DNA of 64,000 nucleotides from JANMCE01 sp963791625 (GCA_963791625.1 CAWBTA010000006.1:682001-746000); one strand, 5' to 3'. Shown: positions 33,505 through 43,673, numbered from the stretch's first letter. A program made the numbers and translations. The notes: generated from the sequence alone by a model not told the origin.

Positions 33505-34650
33505 ATGGTCTTGAAGGGTGAACCTCACGCGATTGCGGTGGTCGGCACCTATCCACCCACGCGGTGCGGAATTGCGACGTTCACCAGCTCGCTCGGTCAT
33601 GCGTTGCATGAGCGGTACCCCACGTCCATTGTCCGCTTGGTGGAGGACGGTGACACGGCCGATGCGGCAGACGATGATCTCGAAGTTGTCGTGAACTGGA
33701 CCAAGGGTGACGAAGTGTCTCGCGGGCACGTACTGGCAGCCTTGGAGCGTTTTGCGGTGGTCGTCGTGCAGCACGAGTTCGGTGTTTTCGGTGGGCCCGA
33801 TGGTGACGAGATCGTCACGTTCTTGGAAGAGTGCCCTATCCCCGCCATCGTGGTGCTCCACACCGCACCAGCGGAACCCACTCCGAACCAGCGACGGATT
33901 CTCGACTCGATCGGCAAGCTCGCCAGCGTCGTTGTCGTGCAGAGCAACGCTGCCCTGGACTGCATCGTGGCCACGACCTCGATCGACCCGGACGTCATGC
34001 ATGTGATCGTGCACGGTGCCGTCCTGAACCTCACGGGACCTGCCGACCGGCTCAGCCAGCAGCCCGTCATCCTGACGTGGGGGCTCCTGTGGCCCGGTAA
34101 AGGGATCGAGCATGGCATCGATGCTCTGGCCAGCCTCCAAGACCTGGTTCCCCGACCGGTGTACGCGGTGGTCGGCGAGACCCACCCCAAGATCCGTGAG
34201 CGTGACGGTGAGGCGTATCGAGAGTCTCTCGTCGCTCAGGCAGCCCGGCTTGGCATCGCCGATCAGGTGATCTTCGATGACTCCTATCGTGATACGGCCA
34301 GCCTGCTCCGGGTCGTTCGGGGTGCCGACGTGGTGCTGCTCCCATATGACTCGACCGAGCAGGTCACCTCTGGCGTGCTCGTTGAGGCCATTGCGTCCGG
34401 GAAGCCTGTTGTCGCGACCGCGTTCCCGCACGCTGTCGAACTCCTCAGCGACGGCCCTGGACTCGTCGTTGATCACGGCGACATAGGCGCCATGGCGGCC
34501 GCCCTTCGGCGCATACTCACCTCATCAGCCCTGCGGGCGAGCATGGAGAATATGGCGGCGCAACAGGGTGTCAACCTCGCTTGGCCTGCCGTCGCCGAAC
34601 GCTACCTCGAGCTTGTTCGCACGATCGTTCGAGCAAAGACAGCCGCATGA
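33505..34650 (+). CDS. Glycosyltransferase family 4 protein
   Basis: A 381-residue GT-B enzyme. The acceptor half opens with VVGTYPPTRCGIATFTSSL; the donor half has ILTWGLLWPGKGIEHGIDAL and, near residue 290, LLPYDSTEQVTSGVLVEAIA with the E-x7-E-type carboxylates, then GKPVVATAFPHAVELL. Close relatives in stress-related loci are proposed to make mannosides or trehalose-type glycosides; the product is unknown. ATG 33505 follows the esterase-family gene by 81 bp. The Leu/Val dehydrogenase gene follows. Confidence 0.88.
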   Translation: MVLKGEPHAIAVVGTYPPTRCGIATFTSSLGHALHERYPTSIVRLVEDGDTADAADDDLEVVVNWTKGDEVSRGHVLAALERFAVVVVQHEFGVFGGPDGDEIVTFLEECPIPAIVVLHTAPAEPTPNQRRILDSIGKLASVVVVQSNAALDCIVATTSIDPDVMHVIVHGAVLNLTGPADRLSQQPVILTWGLLWPGKGIEHGIDALASLQDLVPRPVYAVVGETHPKIRERDGEAYRESLVAQAARLGIADQVIFDDSYRDTASLLRVVRGADVVLLPYDSTEQVTSGVLVEAIASGKPVVATAFPHAVELLSDGPGLVVDHGDIGAMAAALRRILTSSALRASMENMAAQQGVNLAWPAVAERYLELVRTIVRAKTAA

Positions 34651-34705
34651 GAAGTCCGACCCAGTTAATAGTGGCTGGGCGTCGCCGAGAAGAGGAGATT
34701 CGATT

Positions 34706-35791
34706 ATGGAGGCAGTACCGATGACCATCTTCGAAGCGATGGCCCAACGTGACCACGAGCAGGTCCTGTACTGCAACGATCCCAACGTCGGCCTGCGAGC
34801 CATCATCGCCATCCACTCGACGCGCTTGGGCCCGGCTCTCGGCGGCACCCGGTTCTACCCGTACGCCGACGAACACGCCGCGCTGACCGACGTGCTCCGC
34901 TTGTCGCGCGGCATGACGCAGAAGGCAGCCGTCGCCGGCCTAGATCTTGGTGGAGGCAAGGCCGTCATCATCGGAGATCCCGCCACCGATCGTTCCGAAG
35001 CTCTGCTGCGGGCCTTCGCTCGTCATGTCGATTCGCTGGGCGGCCGTTACATCACTGCCGAAGATGTCGGCACCTCCACCGACGACATGGCCGTCATCCG
35101 TCGGGAGACCACCCACGTCGTCGGATTGAGTGAGGGCCTGGGCGGTTCGGGCGATCCGTCGCCAGCTACCGCTCGTGGTGTCCTTCATGCCATGCATGCG
35201 ACCGCGCAGCATCTCTGGGACGACCCGTCATTGCAGGGTCGGCGCATCGTGGTGAGCGGCATCGGAAAGGTCGGCGCGGCGTTGGCCCGGTTGCTGGTCA
35301 CCGAAGGGGCCGACGTGGTGTTGGCGAATCGATCGCCGGTCGTCGCGGAGAGTCTGGCCACCGAGCTTGGATGTCGGAGTGTCGACTACGACGAGTCGTC
35401 GCGACTCGACTGCGACATCTGGTCGCCGTGCGCGTTGGGGGGAGTGCTCGACACTGTCACTGTTGCGACCCTGCGTTGCAAGGCGATCGTGGGCGCCGCC
35501 AACAACCAGCTCGCAGACGGCAGCTGTGCCGAGTTGTTGCGGGCCGCCGGCATTGTCTACGCCCCCGACTACGTCGTCAACGCGGGCGGGCTCACCAACG
35601 TGGCGCAGGAGCTGCGCGGTTACCGGCGTGAGAGCGCCGAGCACGAGATTGCCCGCATTCGTCAGGCCACCACGCAGGTTCTCGAGGCAGCACAGGCCGA
35701 GGGCATCACGACCGTCGAAGCGGCTGAACGACTCGCGAGCGATCGCATCGCCCGGCTCGGCGCAATCGGACTTCGCGCCAGGCAGATATGA
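34706..35791 (+). CDS. Leu/Val/Phe-type amino acid dehydrogenase
   Basis: A 361-residue NAD-dependent branched-chain amino acid dehydrogenase. The substrate domain has GPALGGTRFYPYADEHAA, RLSRGMTQKAAVAGLDLGGGK with the catalytic Lys, and EDVGTSTDDM with the Asp. The Rossmann domain has VVSGIGKVGAALARLLV, CALGGVLD and VGAANNQLA. It reversibly deaminates valine or leucine to the 2-oxo acid and ammonia. ATG 34706 has AGGAGA seven bases upstream. In dormant actinobacteria such enzymes can recycle redox equivalents, but that is inference. Confidence 0.9.
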   Translation: MEAVPMTIFEAMAQRDHEQVLYCNDPNVGLRAIIAIHSTRLGPALGGTRFYPYADEHAALTDVLRLSRGMTQKAAVAGLDLGGGKAVIIGDPATDRSEALLRAFARHVDSLGGRYITAEDVGTSTDDMAVIRRETTHVVGLSEGLGGSGDPSPATARGVLHAMHATAQHLWDDPSLQGRRIVVSGIGKVGAALARLLVTEGADVVLANRSPVVAESLATELGCRSVDYDESSRLDCDIWSPCALGGVLDTVTVATLRCKAIVGAANNQLADGSCAELLRAAGIVYAPDYVVNAGGLTNVAQELRGYRRESAEHEIARIRQATTQVLEAAQAEGITTVEAAERLASDRIARLGAIGLRARQI

Positions 35792-35846
35792 ACATCGGCG
35801 ATACGGGGCCGGTCGAAGATCGTCGCTGACAACTCAGCGGGCGATG

Positions 35847-38800
35847 TCACGGCCCACCGATGCGACCATCGACGACCGGACCGACGGGTGACTTGGCCGT
35901 GACAGAGTCGATCGTAAGTTGCAGGAGGTCGTCACCGGGCTGGAGGACGTTGGTGCCTTGGGCGAAGACGGTGTAACCGTCGCCCCCGGTGAACATGAAG
36001 TCGTTCGTGACAAAGCGCACCGTATCGGCGGGCCCCACGGGGGTGAGCGTGCCGCTAACACCGTTCGGTGCCTTCCAAATGCCGGTCACGACCGGCGTGG
36101 TGCCATTACAGGTGTAGGTCACCTTCAGCCCGGAGACCTGGGGGAAGCGGCCGGTGGCAATCGCGGTGTTGCACTTCGGGCTGAAGCCGTTGAGGAACGC
36201 TTGCTCGAGCTGCGCTCCGGTAAGGGTCTCGATCACGGTGCGGTTGCCGAAGGGCAGCACCGAGAACATCTCGCCCCACGTGATCTCACAAGGTTGTTCA
36301 CCGGCGCTTGGGGGCGCACAGTTGAGATCCGCCCGTAGGCCGCCGGAGTTGGTGTAGGCAGCGTCAACGCCCGGGTACTTCAGCCGCATGGCGTCGGCCA
36401 CCAAGTTGCCCATGGCGGATTCGAACAGTCGGGTGGGGGCTCGCTTGATGTCGAACTGCTGCGTGCCGATCACCTTGTTGCGCAACACCGCGGTTTGGGC
36501 ATTGGCGTCGTCGACAATGGCTTTCACGTCGGCTCGACTGGCCACCCCCAGGTTCTTTGCGACGCGCGTGGCGGCGCCGGTCCAGACGACATCACCGCCC
36601 TGCACCATCAGCTGGGCGACGGAGTAGCTCGCGCCGGCGTTGAGGCCCTCGGCTACAGGGATGTGGCCGACCATGGTGTTGGCGATGCGATGGGTGTGCC
36701 CGGCCAGAACGAGATCGACAGTCGTGTCCTGCAGCTGGCTGACGATGTCGATGATCGGGCCGGCCCACGGAACCGGTGGGTTGCCGTCAGTTGAATTACT
36801 GCCGAGCGCAGCCCCCTCATGGATCACCACCACCTGCACGCGTACACCTATGCGACGAAGGCGTTCGGATTCGCCCTTGATCCGCTCGGCTTCATCGAGG
36901 AACTTGAGGCCGGCGGTGGCCCCCGCACTCACAAGCTCAGGCGTGGTCTTCACCGTGGACCCAATCACACCGACCTTCACGCCGTTCACCGTGAAAACCT
37001 CGGAGCCCTTGATCCAGTTGGGAGCGTTGAGGGTGATGGCATCCACGATGTTGGTGGACAGGAAGGGGAACTTCGCCTGGGCCTGTTGGGCTTGCAGCCG
37101 TGCGATGCCGTAGTCGAACTCGTGGTTGCCGTATGCCGTTGCGTCGAGGCCCCATGCGTTTTCAACATCGATGGTCGGTTTGTCCTCTAGGAGGCCGGAG
37201 TTCGCGGGTGAGGCGCCGACGTTGTCACCCGACGCCAACAGCAGAGCCGGTCCTGGCAGCGCAGCTGCATCCTCATCGAACATCGTTGCCAACTGCGACG
37301 CACCACCGACCGACACGTTGAACGTGTCGATGGTGATGGTCGACTGGTCGAGTTGACCGTGGAAGTCGGTCAGGCCGATGATCGAAACAGGCTTGTAGCG
37401 CTGACCGCCTCGCAGCACATTGAGTAGCACCCGCCCTTGACTCTGCTGCGGCACCGGGATGTTAAGCAGGAAAGCAACGGTCGGGGCGAGGTCGATGGTG
37501 CGGACACCGGCCACGGCGCCCTTGGCGATCTGCTCGCCGCCGGCCATGAACGTTGCCCGCATGTTGGTGTTCGAGGCAAGATCCTGCACATCGGGGACGT
37601 AGCCGTGCTGACCGAAGAACTCGGACTTGGCCACGAGCGTGCCCGGGGTCGCGGCATCGAACTGATAGGGCGGATACGCGAAGGCGATCACATCACCCGT
37701 GCGGGTCGGGTGGGCCATGTCGGCCGTGCTGTTCGGTCCGTTCGGGATGTAGCGAGCCTCTGCCTTGCTGAACACGCGATCGATGACTTTCCATCCTTCG
37801 GCCGTACCGTCGTGCGTCCAGTCATTCGGATCGGCGACGGCCAGGAACGCAGCCTTGATTGCGGCCACGGTGCTCGCCTCGTCGGTTGCCGCTACTTGTT
37901 GCAGACCGCCGCCGGTCGGGTTTCGCCCGGCCAGGTTCAGGTAGATCTGCACGGTGCCGCCGGCCCAGCATGCTTTTGCTTTCCCGACGGTTTCGCCGGT
38001 TGCCGGTCGACAGTTCGATGTCTGCGGCTTGGACAACAGACCCAGGTCGACCAGCACTTTGCTGGCATCGACGGCGAGGAACTGGGGGGCGAATCCGTGA
38101 TCCGAACCGACGAACGTTGTCGGGTCCTCGCCCAGGCGGGACTGGGCGCGTCGCATGGTTGCGTCGGACCCTTCATAGGCCCGCTGAAGGAACGCCTGAC
38201 GGGCGGCGAGTCGACCATCAGGGACACCGTCGAGTTCCACGTCGTCATAGGCGGGGTTGGCGGCACCGTTCGGAAGTTTCGGCGTGACGAGGCCGAGGAA
38301 CTGGTGTTGAAACTCATCGGTTACCGGATAGCCGACGAGCGCCAGATCCGGATGGTAGGTCTTCAGGATGTAGTCGAGGATCGGGTGGTGGGCCTTCTCC
38401 CAGTACAGGCCCTGCTCCACGTAGGTTTCCTCGGACACGATCCCCGACTCGAGGATGGCGAAGTCGGCAGCGGTAGACGTGGGGAAACGCTCGGCCAAGA
38501 AGTCGTCGAATGTTCCGGTGAATCCGGGCTCACCGGCCCAGGTCGGCCAGGTGGCGACACCGCGACTGACCGACGTGTGGAAAAGCCGCACCTTGGATGC
38601 GTCCGCATTCAACTCCTCGACCTTGACGAGCATCCCGGCCTTCTTGCCATCACGAGGGCCACCGACAATGGCGACTTTTACATCGGCCCACTCACCCTTG
38701 CGCAGATCAGCGACCTTTGCTGCGGCGTCCTTACCTGTTGAGAACAGGACGCGGTCGTAGTTCACGGTGTTGTCGTTGGTGGAGTCGTAGATATACGCGT

Positions 38801-39584
38801 CGAGCCCGTACTTGTCGGTGCCGACATCGAGCACACGCATGCGCATCTCCAACGGCGGGCTGTACGACGTCGGCACGTTCGTCCACCCGGTCGCAGCCGT
38901 TGGTGCTGCTGGCCCGAACGGCGCCTGGCCGGCGAACCCGGCCGGATGGTCGAACTGGAGACCGAACGCCGCCACGAATGCGGCACGGTCGCTTGGCGCG
39001 ATGTAGTTGGTCGCTACCCCTCGACCCGAGGCGAATTCCCGGAAGTCGACCGTCGGGCCGTTGATCGTGCCGCCACTACCGCCTGCCCATTCGATCTGCG
39101 CCACCTTCTTGCCGCCGCGCTCGGCGGCTTGGGCGATCGTTTCGGCCTGGAGGACGCCCTTGTCGAACGCGGACGTGCGGGACGAGAACGCCTGCGAGTT
39201 GTTGTGGAACGTGTTGTTGGTCGATCCGGTTGTGCCCGGCCAAGCGCCGGTAGCGAGGCTGTACCAGCCGGCTCCCGTGTTGGGTGGAGCCTGCGTGAGC
39301 ATGCCACCGTCGGTCGCGCTTGCGCCGCTCTTCAGGAGCTTGCTGAATCCAGGGAGCAGGCCACGTTGGGCATAGGTCTGCACGGCATCCTGCCGCAGTC
39401 CATCCGACACGAAGTAAAGCACTGGTTTGGCGCGTTCCCCGCCGTCCGACGGACTGGCGCCATCGCTTGCATGCGAACTCGATGCGGTGGAAACCGTCGC
39501 CGTCACGAGAGCGGCAGCTACAAACACCCGTCGCCATCCGAGGCTCCGCAACGCGGGCCGCCGTGGCTCCACCAATGCTTCCAT
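35847..39584 (-). CDS. Secreted phosphodiesterase/nucleotide pyrophosphatase fused to 5'-nucleotidase
   Basis: A 1,245-residue exported protein. A twin-arginine-like leader (WRRVFVAAALVTATVS, cut near SSSHA) opens it. The first half (about 45-700) is an alkaline-phosphatase-superfamily phosphodiesterase: VLYFVSDGLRQDA with metal Asp, the nucleophile-region GAGWYSLATGAWPGT, and FVGSDHGFAP. The second half (about 725-1245) is a UshA-type 5'-nucleotidase: GLTDFHGQLD, LLASGDNVG, YGNHEFD, LAGHTHRIAN, then the C-terminal domain with TNSGGLRADL and FTGGDGYTVF. It could strip nucleotides or phosphodiesters down to nucleosides outside the cell. GAGGAGG precedes ATG 39584. It diverges from a nucleoside-type ABC transporter. 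Confidence 0.87.
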   Translation of the reverse strand: MEALVEPRRPALRSLGWRRVFVAAALVTATVSTASSSHASDGASPSDGGERAKPVLYFVSDGLRQDAVQTYAQRGLLPGFSKLLKSGASATDGGMLTQAPPNTGAGWYSLATGAWPGTTGSTNNTFHNNSQAFSSRTSAFDKGVLQAETIAQAAERGGKKVAQIEWAGGSGGTINGPTVDFREFASGRGVATNYIAPSDRAAFVAAFGLQFDHPAGFAGQAPFGPAAPTAATGWTNVPTSYSPPLEMRMRVLDVGTDKYGLDAYIYDSTNDNTVNYDRVLFSTGKDAAAKVADLRKGEWADVKVAIVGGPRDGKKAGMLVKVEELNADASKVRLFHTSVSRGVATWPTWAGEPGFTGTFDDFLAERFPTSTAADFAILESGIVSEETYVEQGLYWEKAHHPILDYILKTYHPDLALVGYPVTDEFQHQFLGLVTPKLPNGAANPAYDDVELDGVPDGRLAARQAFLQRAYEGSDATMRRAQSRLGEDPTTFVGSDHGFAPQFLAVDASKVLVDLGLLSKPQTSNCRPATGETVGKAKACWAGGTVQIYLNLAGRNPTGGGLQQVAATDEASTVAAIKAAFLAVADPNDWTHDGTAEGWKVIDRVFSKAEARYIPNGPNSTADMAHPTRTGDVIAFAYPPYQFDAATPGTLVAKSEFFGQHGYVPDVQDLASNTNMRATFMAGGEQIAKGAVAGVRTIDLAPTVAFLLNIPVPQQSQGRVLLNVLRGGQRYKPVSIIGLTDFHGQLDQSTITIDTFNVSVGGASQLATMFDEDAAALPGPALLLASGDNVGASPANSGLLEDKPTIDVENAWGLDATAYGNHEFDYGIARLQAQQAQAKFPFLSTNIVDAITLNAPNWIKGSEVFTVNGVKVGVIGSTVKTTPELVSAGATAGLKFLDEAERIKGESERLRRIGVRVQVVVIHEGAALGSNSTDGNPPVPWAGPIIDIVSQLQDTTVDLVLAGHTHRIANTMVGHIPVAEGLNAGASYSVAQLMVQGGDVVWTGAATRVAKNLGVASRADVKAIVDDANAQTAVLRNKVIGTQQFDIKRAPTRLFESAMGNLVADAMRLKYPGVDAAYTNSGGLRADLNCAPPSAGEQPCEITWGEMFSVLPFGNRTVIETLTGAQLEQAFLNGFSPKCNTAIATGRFPQVSGLKVTYTCNGTTPVVTGIWKAPNGVSGTLTPVGPADTVRFVTNDFMFTGGDGYTVFAQGTNVLQPGDDLLQLTIDSVTAKSPVGPVVDGRIGGP

Positions 39585-39662
39585 GGTCTGAACCTCCTCG
39601 TAGGGCGCGTGAAGCGCCAAACCGGTTCCTCCCACAATGACGCCATCCGGCCTCATCCGGAA

Positions 39663-39676
39663 GGGACCTTGGTCCC
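39663..39676. promoter_or_regulatory. DosR-like palindrome in the nucleotidase/BMP divergent promoter
   Basis: GGGACCTTGGTCCC has perfect 6-bp arms (GGGACC/GGTCCC) and matches 12 of 14 positions of the DosR core. It sits 79 bp upstream of the nucleotidase start and 175 bp from the BMP start in a 266-bp divergent gap that is otherwise without recognised features. Confidence 0.5.
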
Positions 39677-39850
39677 ACGTTTGGTGAAGCGTGATTCTCG
39701 TCGGGCGACCCGCTGGACCTTCGACATTCGAGCCGAAGAACCTTCGCGTCGGTGTCTTCAGGCCCTGCCGTCGGACGAGCGCTCGGCAGATGGTTGAACA
39801 CACAAGCATTCCCCTCGCGCAAGCGTCGGGTGACCAGGAGGTAATTCCCT

Positions 39851-40963
39851 ATGAGGTTTCCAAACCGTCGAGGAGCCCTCGTTGCTCTTGCAACCACGTG
39901 CTCGGTGCTCGCCGCCGGGTGCGGCAGCAGCACCAAGACCACCAACGCATCCACTACTACCGCGTCAACAGCTCCGGCAGCAACCACGACGCCGTCCGCG
40001 ACCACGACGCCGTCCGCGGCAGGCGTCAAGGTCGGGCTGGTGTTCGACATCGGCGGCAAGGGTGACCAGTCGTTCAATGACTCGGCCTTCGTGGGTCTTC
40101 AGAAGGCCGAAACGGACCTTGGTGTGAAAGGCACCGATCTCGAACCGGACAAGGGTGGCGAGAACCGTGAGCAACTCCTTCGCCAACTGGCAGAAGGTGG
40201 AAACAAGCTCGTCGTGGGCGTCGGCTTCCTCTTTGCCGACGCCATGACCAAGGCAGCCGCTGACAATCCCAAAACGAACTTCGCCATTGTCGACGGGAAC
40301 ATGCAGACCGTTCCCACCAACGTGGCCGACCTGCGATTCGCAGAGGAGCAGGGCTCCTTCCTGGTCGGGGCTATCGCCGCGCTGCAGTCGAAGACCGGCA
40401 ATGTCGGCTTCATCGGCGGCGTCGACACGCCACTGATCAAGCGCTTCGAGGCGGGCTATGTGGCCGGGGCGAAGAAGATCAAGCCGGACGTGAAAGTCCA
40501 GGTGAAGTACATCACGAACCCGCCCGATTTCTCGGGGTTCAATGACCCGGCCAAGGGCAAGGAGATAGCGCTGGCAATGTATGGCGGTGGCGCCGATGTG
40601 GTGTACGCCGCGGCAGGTGGTTCCGGTTCGGGCATGTTCGAAGCGGCCAAGGAGGTGTCGGGCAAGACCGGTACCAAGGTCTGGGGCATCGGTGTCGACT
40701 CCGATCAGTACAACACGGTCGATCCGTCCCTGAAGGACTACGTGCTCACCTCGATGCTCAAGCGCGTTGATGTGGCCGTCTTCCAGACCATCGAGTCCGA
40801 AGCCAAGGGCACGTTCAAGGGCGGTCCCCAGGTGTTCGATCTCAAGGTGGACGGGGTTGGTTACAGTCAGACCGGTGGTTTCGTGAAGGGCTACGTCACG
40901 CAGGTGGACGGGCTGAAAGCCGACATCATCGGCGGCAAGATCACCGTTCCCACCGCGCCGTGA
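39851..40963 (+). CDS. BMP family lipoprotein, nucleoside-type ABC substrate-binding protein
   Basis: A 370-residue lipoprotein: signal segment with lipobox LAAGC (Cys at 24), a Thr/Ala-rich linker to residue 60, then the Bmp/PnrA-like domain (VGLVFDIGGKGDQSFND, GVGFLFADAM, FIGGVDTPLIKRFEAGY, DVVYAAAGGSGSGMF, WGIGVDSDQYNT). BMP proteins with this ABC type bind purine or other nucleosides. AGGAGGT lies nine bases before ATG. It is the first gene of a four-gene transporter operon and diverges from the secreted nucleotidase that could supply its substrate. Confidence 0.9.
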   Translation: MRFPNRRGALVALATTCSVLAAGCGSSTKTTNASTTTASTAPAATTTPSATTTPSAAGVKVGLVFDIGGKGDQSFNDSAFVGLQKAETDLGVKGTDLEPDKGGENREQLLRQLAEGGNKLVVGVGFLFADAMTKAAADNPKTNFAIVDGNMQTVPTNVADLRFAEEQGSFLVGAIAALQSKTGNVGFIGGVDTPLIKRFEAGYVAGAKKIKPDVKVQVKYITNPPDFSGFNDPAKGKEIALAMYGGGADVVYAAAGGSGSGMFEAAKEVSGKTGTKVWGIGVDSDQYNTVDPSLKDYVLTSMLKRVDVAVFQTIESEAKGTFKGGPQVFDLKVDGVGYSQTGGFVKGYVTQVDGLKADIIGGKITVPTAP

Positions 40964-42540
40964 TGCCGGCTGGGCCCGGAACGGACAGTGGAGGTCCCCC
41001 CGCCTCCGCTGTCCGACTGTCGGGCATCACCAAGCGATTCCCGGGGGTGGTGGCCAACGACAACGTGAACCTCGATGTCCGCTGGGGTGAGATCCACGCG
41101 GTCGTCGGTGAGAACGGCGCCGGGAAATCGACCTTGATGAAGATCCTGTATGGCATGTATCCGGCCGATGCCGGCTCGATGGAGGTAGACGGACAAGCCG
41201 TGGTCTTCCGCTCGCCACGCGAAGCAATAGCGGTCGGGATCGGCATGGTGCACCAACACTTCATGCTGGCCGACAACTTCACGGTCGCCGAGAATGTCGT
41301 GTTGGGCAGCGAGCCCATGCAGGCAGGCGGAAGGATTGACTTCGCGGAGGCGTCGCAACGCATACGCGAGGTTGGGCACGCGTTCGGATTGGATGTCGAA
41401 CCCGACGTGCTGGTCGAGACCCTGGGCGTCGGCGACCGTCAGCGGGTCGAGATCATCAAGATCCTCTATCGCGGTGCTCGCATCGTGATTCTCGATGAGC
41501 CAACTGCGGTACTCGTGCCCCAAGAGGTCGCGGAACTGGGCCGCAACCTGAGGCGGATGGCGGACGACGGCAATGCCGTGATCCTCATCGATCACAAGCT
41601 CGACGAAGTGTTGGCGGTCGCCGACCGAATCACGGTCATCCGAGCCGGGCGCACCGTGGCCACTGTCGATGCCGGGGCTGTCGACGCCCGCTCGCTCGCC
41701 GAGCTCATGGTGGGCAGCGAACTCCCGACGCCGGCCACCGCACCCCGCGCTGAAACCGACGTTGTTGTGCTGGGCGTCGACCGTGTCGGGCTGGCCGACG
41801 CGGATGGCCGAGCGCGTCTTGCTGACATCAGTCTTACGGTCGAGCGAGGAGAGATCGTTGGTGTAGCCGGCGTTCAGGGCAACGGCCAGAGCGAATTAGT
41901 CGACGCTCTCGTCGGGATCGAACTGCCGACGAGTGGAACGGTGCGGCTTGGTGATCAGGAGATCACCCGGTGGTCCACCCGTCGCCGCCGAGAGGCAGGC
42001 ATGGGCTACATCCCCGAGGACCGCCAGCGGTTCGGTCTGCTCCTCGACGGCACGGTCTGGGAGAACACCATGCTCGGCCACGAGACGCTGCCGCCCTTCA
42101 GCAGAGGTCCGTGGGTCGACCGTGCCGGTGCACGCCGCCGAGCCGAGGAGGTGATCGATGCGTACGACGTGCGAACCCCGAACATCGACGTCGCCGCGCA
42201 CGCGCTGTCGGGAGGCAATCAGCAGAAACTGATCGTCGGTCGTGAACTGGCAGCAGAGCCGAAGCTTCTGATCGCGGCGCACCCCACCCGCGGCGTCGAC
42301 GTGGGCGCGCAGGCTGCCATCTGGGACAGGCTGCGCACGGCTCGGGAAGAGGGCATGGCGATCCTCCTGCTCTCCGCCGATCTCGACGAACTCATTGGTC
42401 TTTCCGATCGCCTTGTCGTGATGCTTCGCGGTCGCATCGTGGCTCACGTCGACCCCGCCACCGTCGACGCGGCGACGCTCGGCTCGTATATGACCGGTGC
42501 GATTACACAGGACACTTCTTCGATCGAGGCTTCACGATGA
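40963..42540 (+). CDS. Nucleoside-type ABC transporter ATPase (double NBD)
   Basis: A 525-residue protein with two ABC domains, as in NupA/RbsA-type sugar-family importers. Domain 1: Walker A GENGAGKST, Walker B RIVILDEPTAVL. Its signature region is degenerate (LGVGDRQRVEI). Domain 2: degenerate Walker A VQGNGQSE, good signature LSGGNQQK and a weak Walker B (KLLIAAHPTRGVD). This asymmetry is normal for the family. ATG 40963 shares one base with the BMP stop codon. It energises import through the two permeases that follow. Confidence 0.93.
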   Translation: MPAGPGTDSGGPPASAVRLSGITKRFPGVVANDNVNLDVRWGEIHAVVGENGAGKSTLMKILYGMYPADAGSMEVDGQAVVFRSPREAIAVGIGMVHQHFMLADNFTVAENVVLGSEPMQAGGRIDFAEASQRIREVGHAFGLDVEPDVLVETLGVGDRQRVEIIKILYRGARIVILDEPTAVLVPQEVAELGRNLRRMADDGNAVILIDHKLDEVLAVADRITVIRAGRTVATVDAGAVDARSLAELMVGSELPTPATAPRAETDVVVLGVDRVGLADADGRARLADISLTVERGEIVGVAGVQGNGQSELVDALVGIELPTSGTVRLGDQEITRWSTRRRREAGMGYIPEDRQRFGLLLDGTVWENTMLGHETLPPFSRGPWVDRAGARRRAEEVIDAYDVRTPNIDVAAHALSGGNQQKLIVGRELAAEPKLLIAAHPTRGVDVGAQAAIWDRLRTAREEGMAILLLSADLDELIGLSDRLVVMLRGRIVAHVDPATVDAATLGSYMTGAITQDTSSIEASR

Positions 42541-43673
42541 CAAAGTCCAGTCGATCCACGAACCTGCTGCGACTCGCTGCTCCGGTAGCTGCGTTCGTGT
42601 TCGCTCTGACCGTTTCCTCGATCGCTCTGATCGCGAGCGGTAAGTCCCCGGTGTCGACCTTTGCCGACATGCTCAGCTACGGCACACGACTGGAATCACT
42701 GGTGGAGATGGTGAACCGGGCCACGCCGCTCTACCTCTCGGGGCTTGCCGCCGCGATTGGCTTCAAGATGAATCTGTTCAACATCGGCGTAGAAGGCCAG
42801 TACCGCCTTGCGGCGCTTGTCGCCGCATGGGCAGGCGCGGTCGTGTCCCTTCCCGCGCCGATTCACGTTGCGTTCATGTTGCTCGTGGCGATGGCAGTCG
42901 GCTCGGGCGTTGCGGGCGGCATCGGAGTGCTCAAGGTCAAGCGGGGAGTTTCGGAGGTCATCAGTTCCATCATGCTGAACGCCGTCGCAGGGATCAGCAT
43001 GGTGGCCTACCTGCTCAACACCCATTTCCGTGATCGCTCGCCCGCCGTGGGACTCGACACGCGCACCAAGAACCTGCCCCGCTCGGCCTGGTTCCCCAAC
43101 CTCGACGCTTTGATCGAGGGTCCGTTCCGCTCGCTTCGATCCGGCGTTCATCTCCACGGTTTCGTGCTGGTCGCCGTGGCTGTAGGCGTCGCTTACTACG
43201 TGATCGTGAGCCGTACGTCGTTCGGTTTCGATCTCTCTGCGTCGGGCATGAATCCCTTGGCCGCACGCGCGGCCGGCGTGCCGCCCAACCGAATGATCAT
43301 GTCGGCGATGCTGATGTCGGGCGCGGTGGCCGGGCTCATCGGGCTGGCTCAGATCATGACCTACTCGCGCAACTACGGTGGCGACTTCATCACCGGGCTG
43401 GGCTTCGCAGGCATCGCCGTGGCCCTCCTCGGTCGCAACAAGCCTGGCGGCGTTGCGGTTGCGGCGCTGTTGTTCGGCTTCCTGGAGAGAGCGTCACAGA
43501 ACCTGGCGCTCAAGGAAGTCCCGAAGTCGATCGTGGCCATCATGCAGGGCGCGATCCTGCTGTCGGTCGTCATCGCTTATGAGGTGGTGGACCGCCTGAT
43601 CCGGATACGGGAAGCGAAAGCGACCGCCGCCGCAGTCGAATCGGCGCCGACAACCCTGGGGGCAGCAGCATGA
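42537..43673 (+). CDS. Nucleoside-type ABC transporter permease (first)
   Basis: A 378-residue BPD_transp_2 permease with about eight to ten membrane segments. The family loop GFKMNLFNIGVEGQYRLAAL is near residue 75, and GVSEVISSIMLNAVA and GLGFAGIAVALLGRNKPGG follow. ATG overlaps the ATPase stop (ATGA). It pairs with the next permease to form the channel for nucleosides delivered by the BMP lipoprotein. Confidence 0.92.
   Translation: MTKSSRSTNLLRLAAPVAAFVFALTVSSIALIASGKSPVSTFADMLSYGTRLESLVEMVNRATPLYLSGLAAAIGFKMNLFNIGVEGQYRLAALVAAWAGAVVSLPAPIHVAFMLLVAMAVGSGVAGGIGVLKVKRGVSEVISSIMLNAVAGISMVAYLLNTHFRDRSPAVGLDTRTKNLPRSAWFPNLDALIEGPFRSLRSGVHLHGFVLVAVAVGVAYYVIVSRTSFGFDLSASGMNPLAARAAGVPPNRMIMSAMLMSGAVAGLIGLAQIMTYSRNYGGDFITGLGFAGIAVALLGRNKPGGVAVAALLFGFLERASQNLALKEVPKSIVAIMQGAILLSVVIAYEVVDRLIRIREAKATAAAVESAPTTLGAAA

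Noticed and set aside
32701..34476. A 591-codon open frame on the - strand opposite the esterase and glycosyltransferase genes.
   Set aside because: It has no recognisable motifs and spans two convincing + strand genes; long antisense frames are expected in high-GC codon usage.
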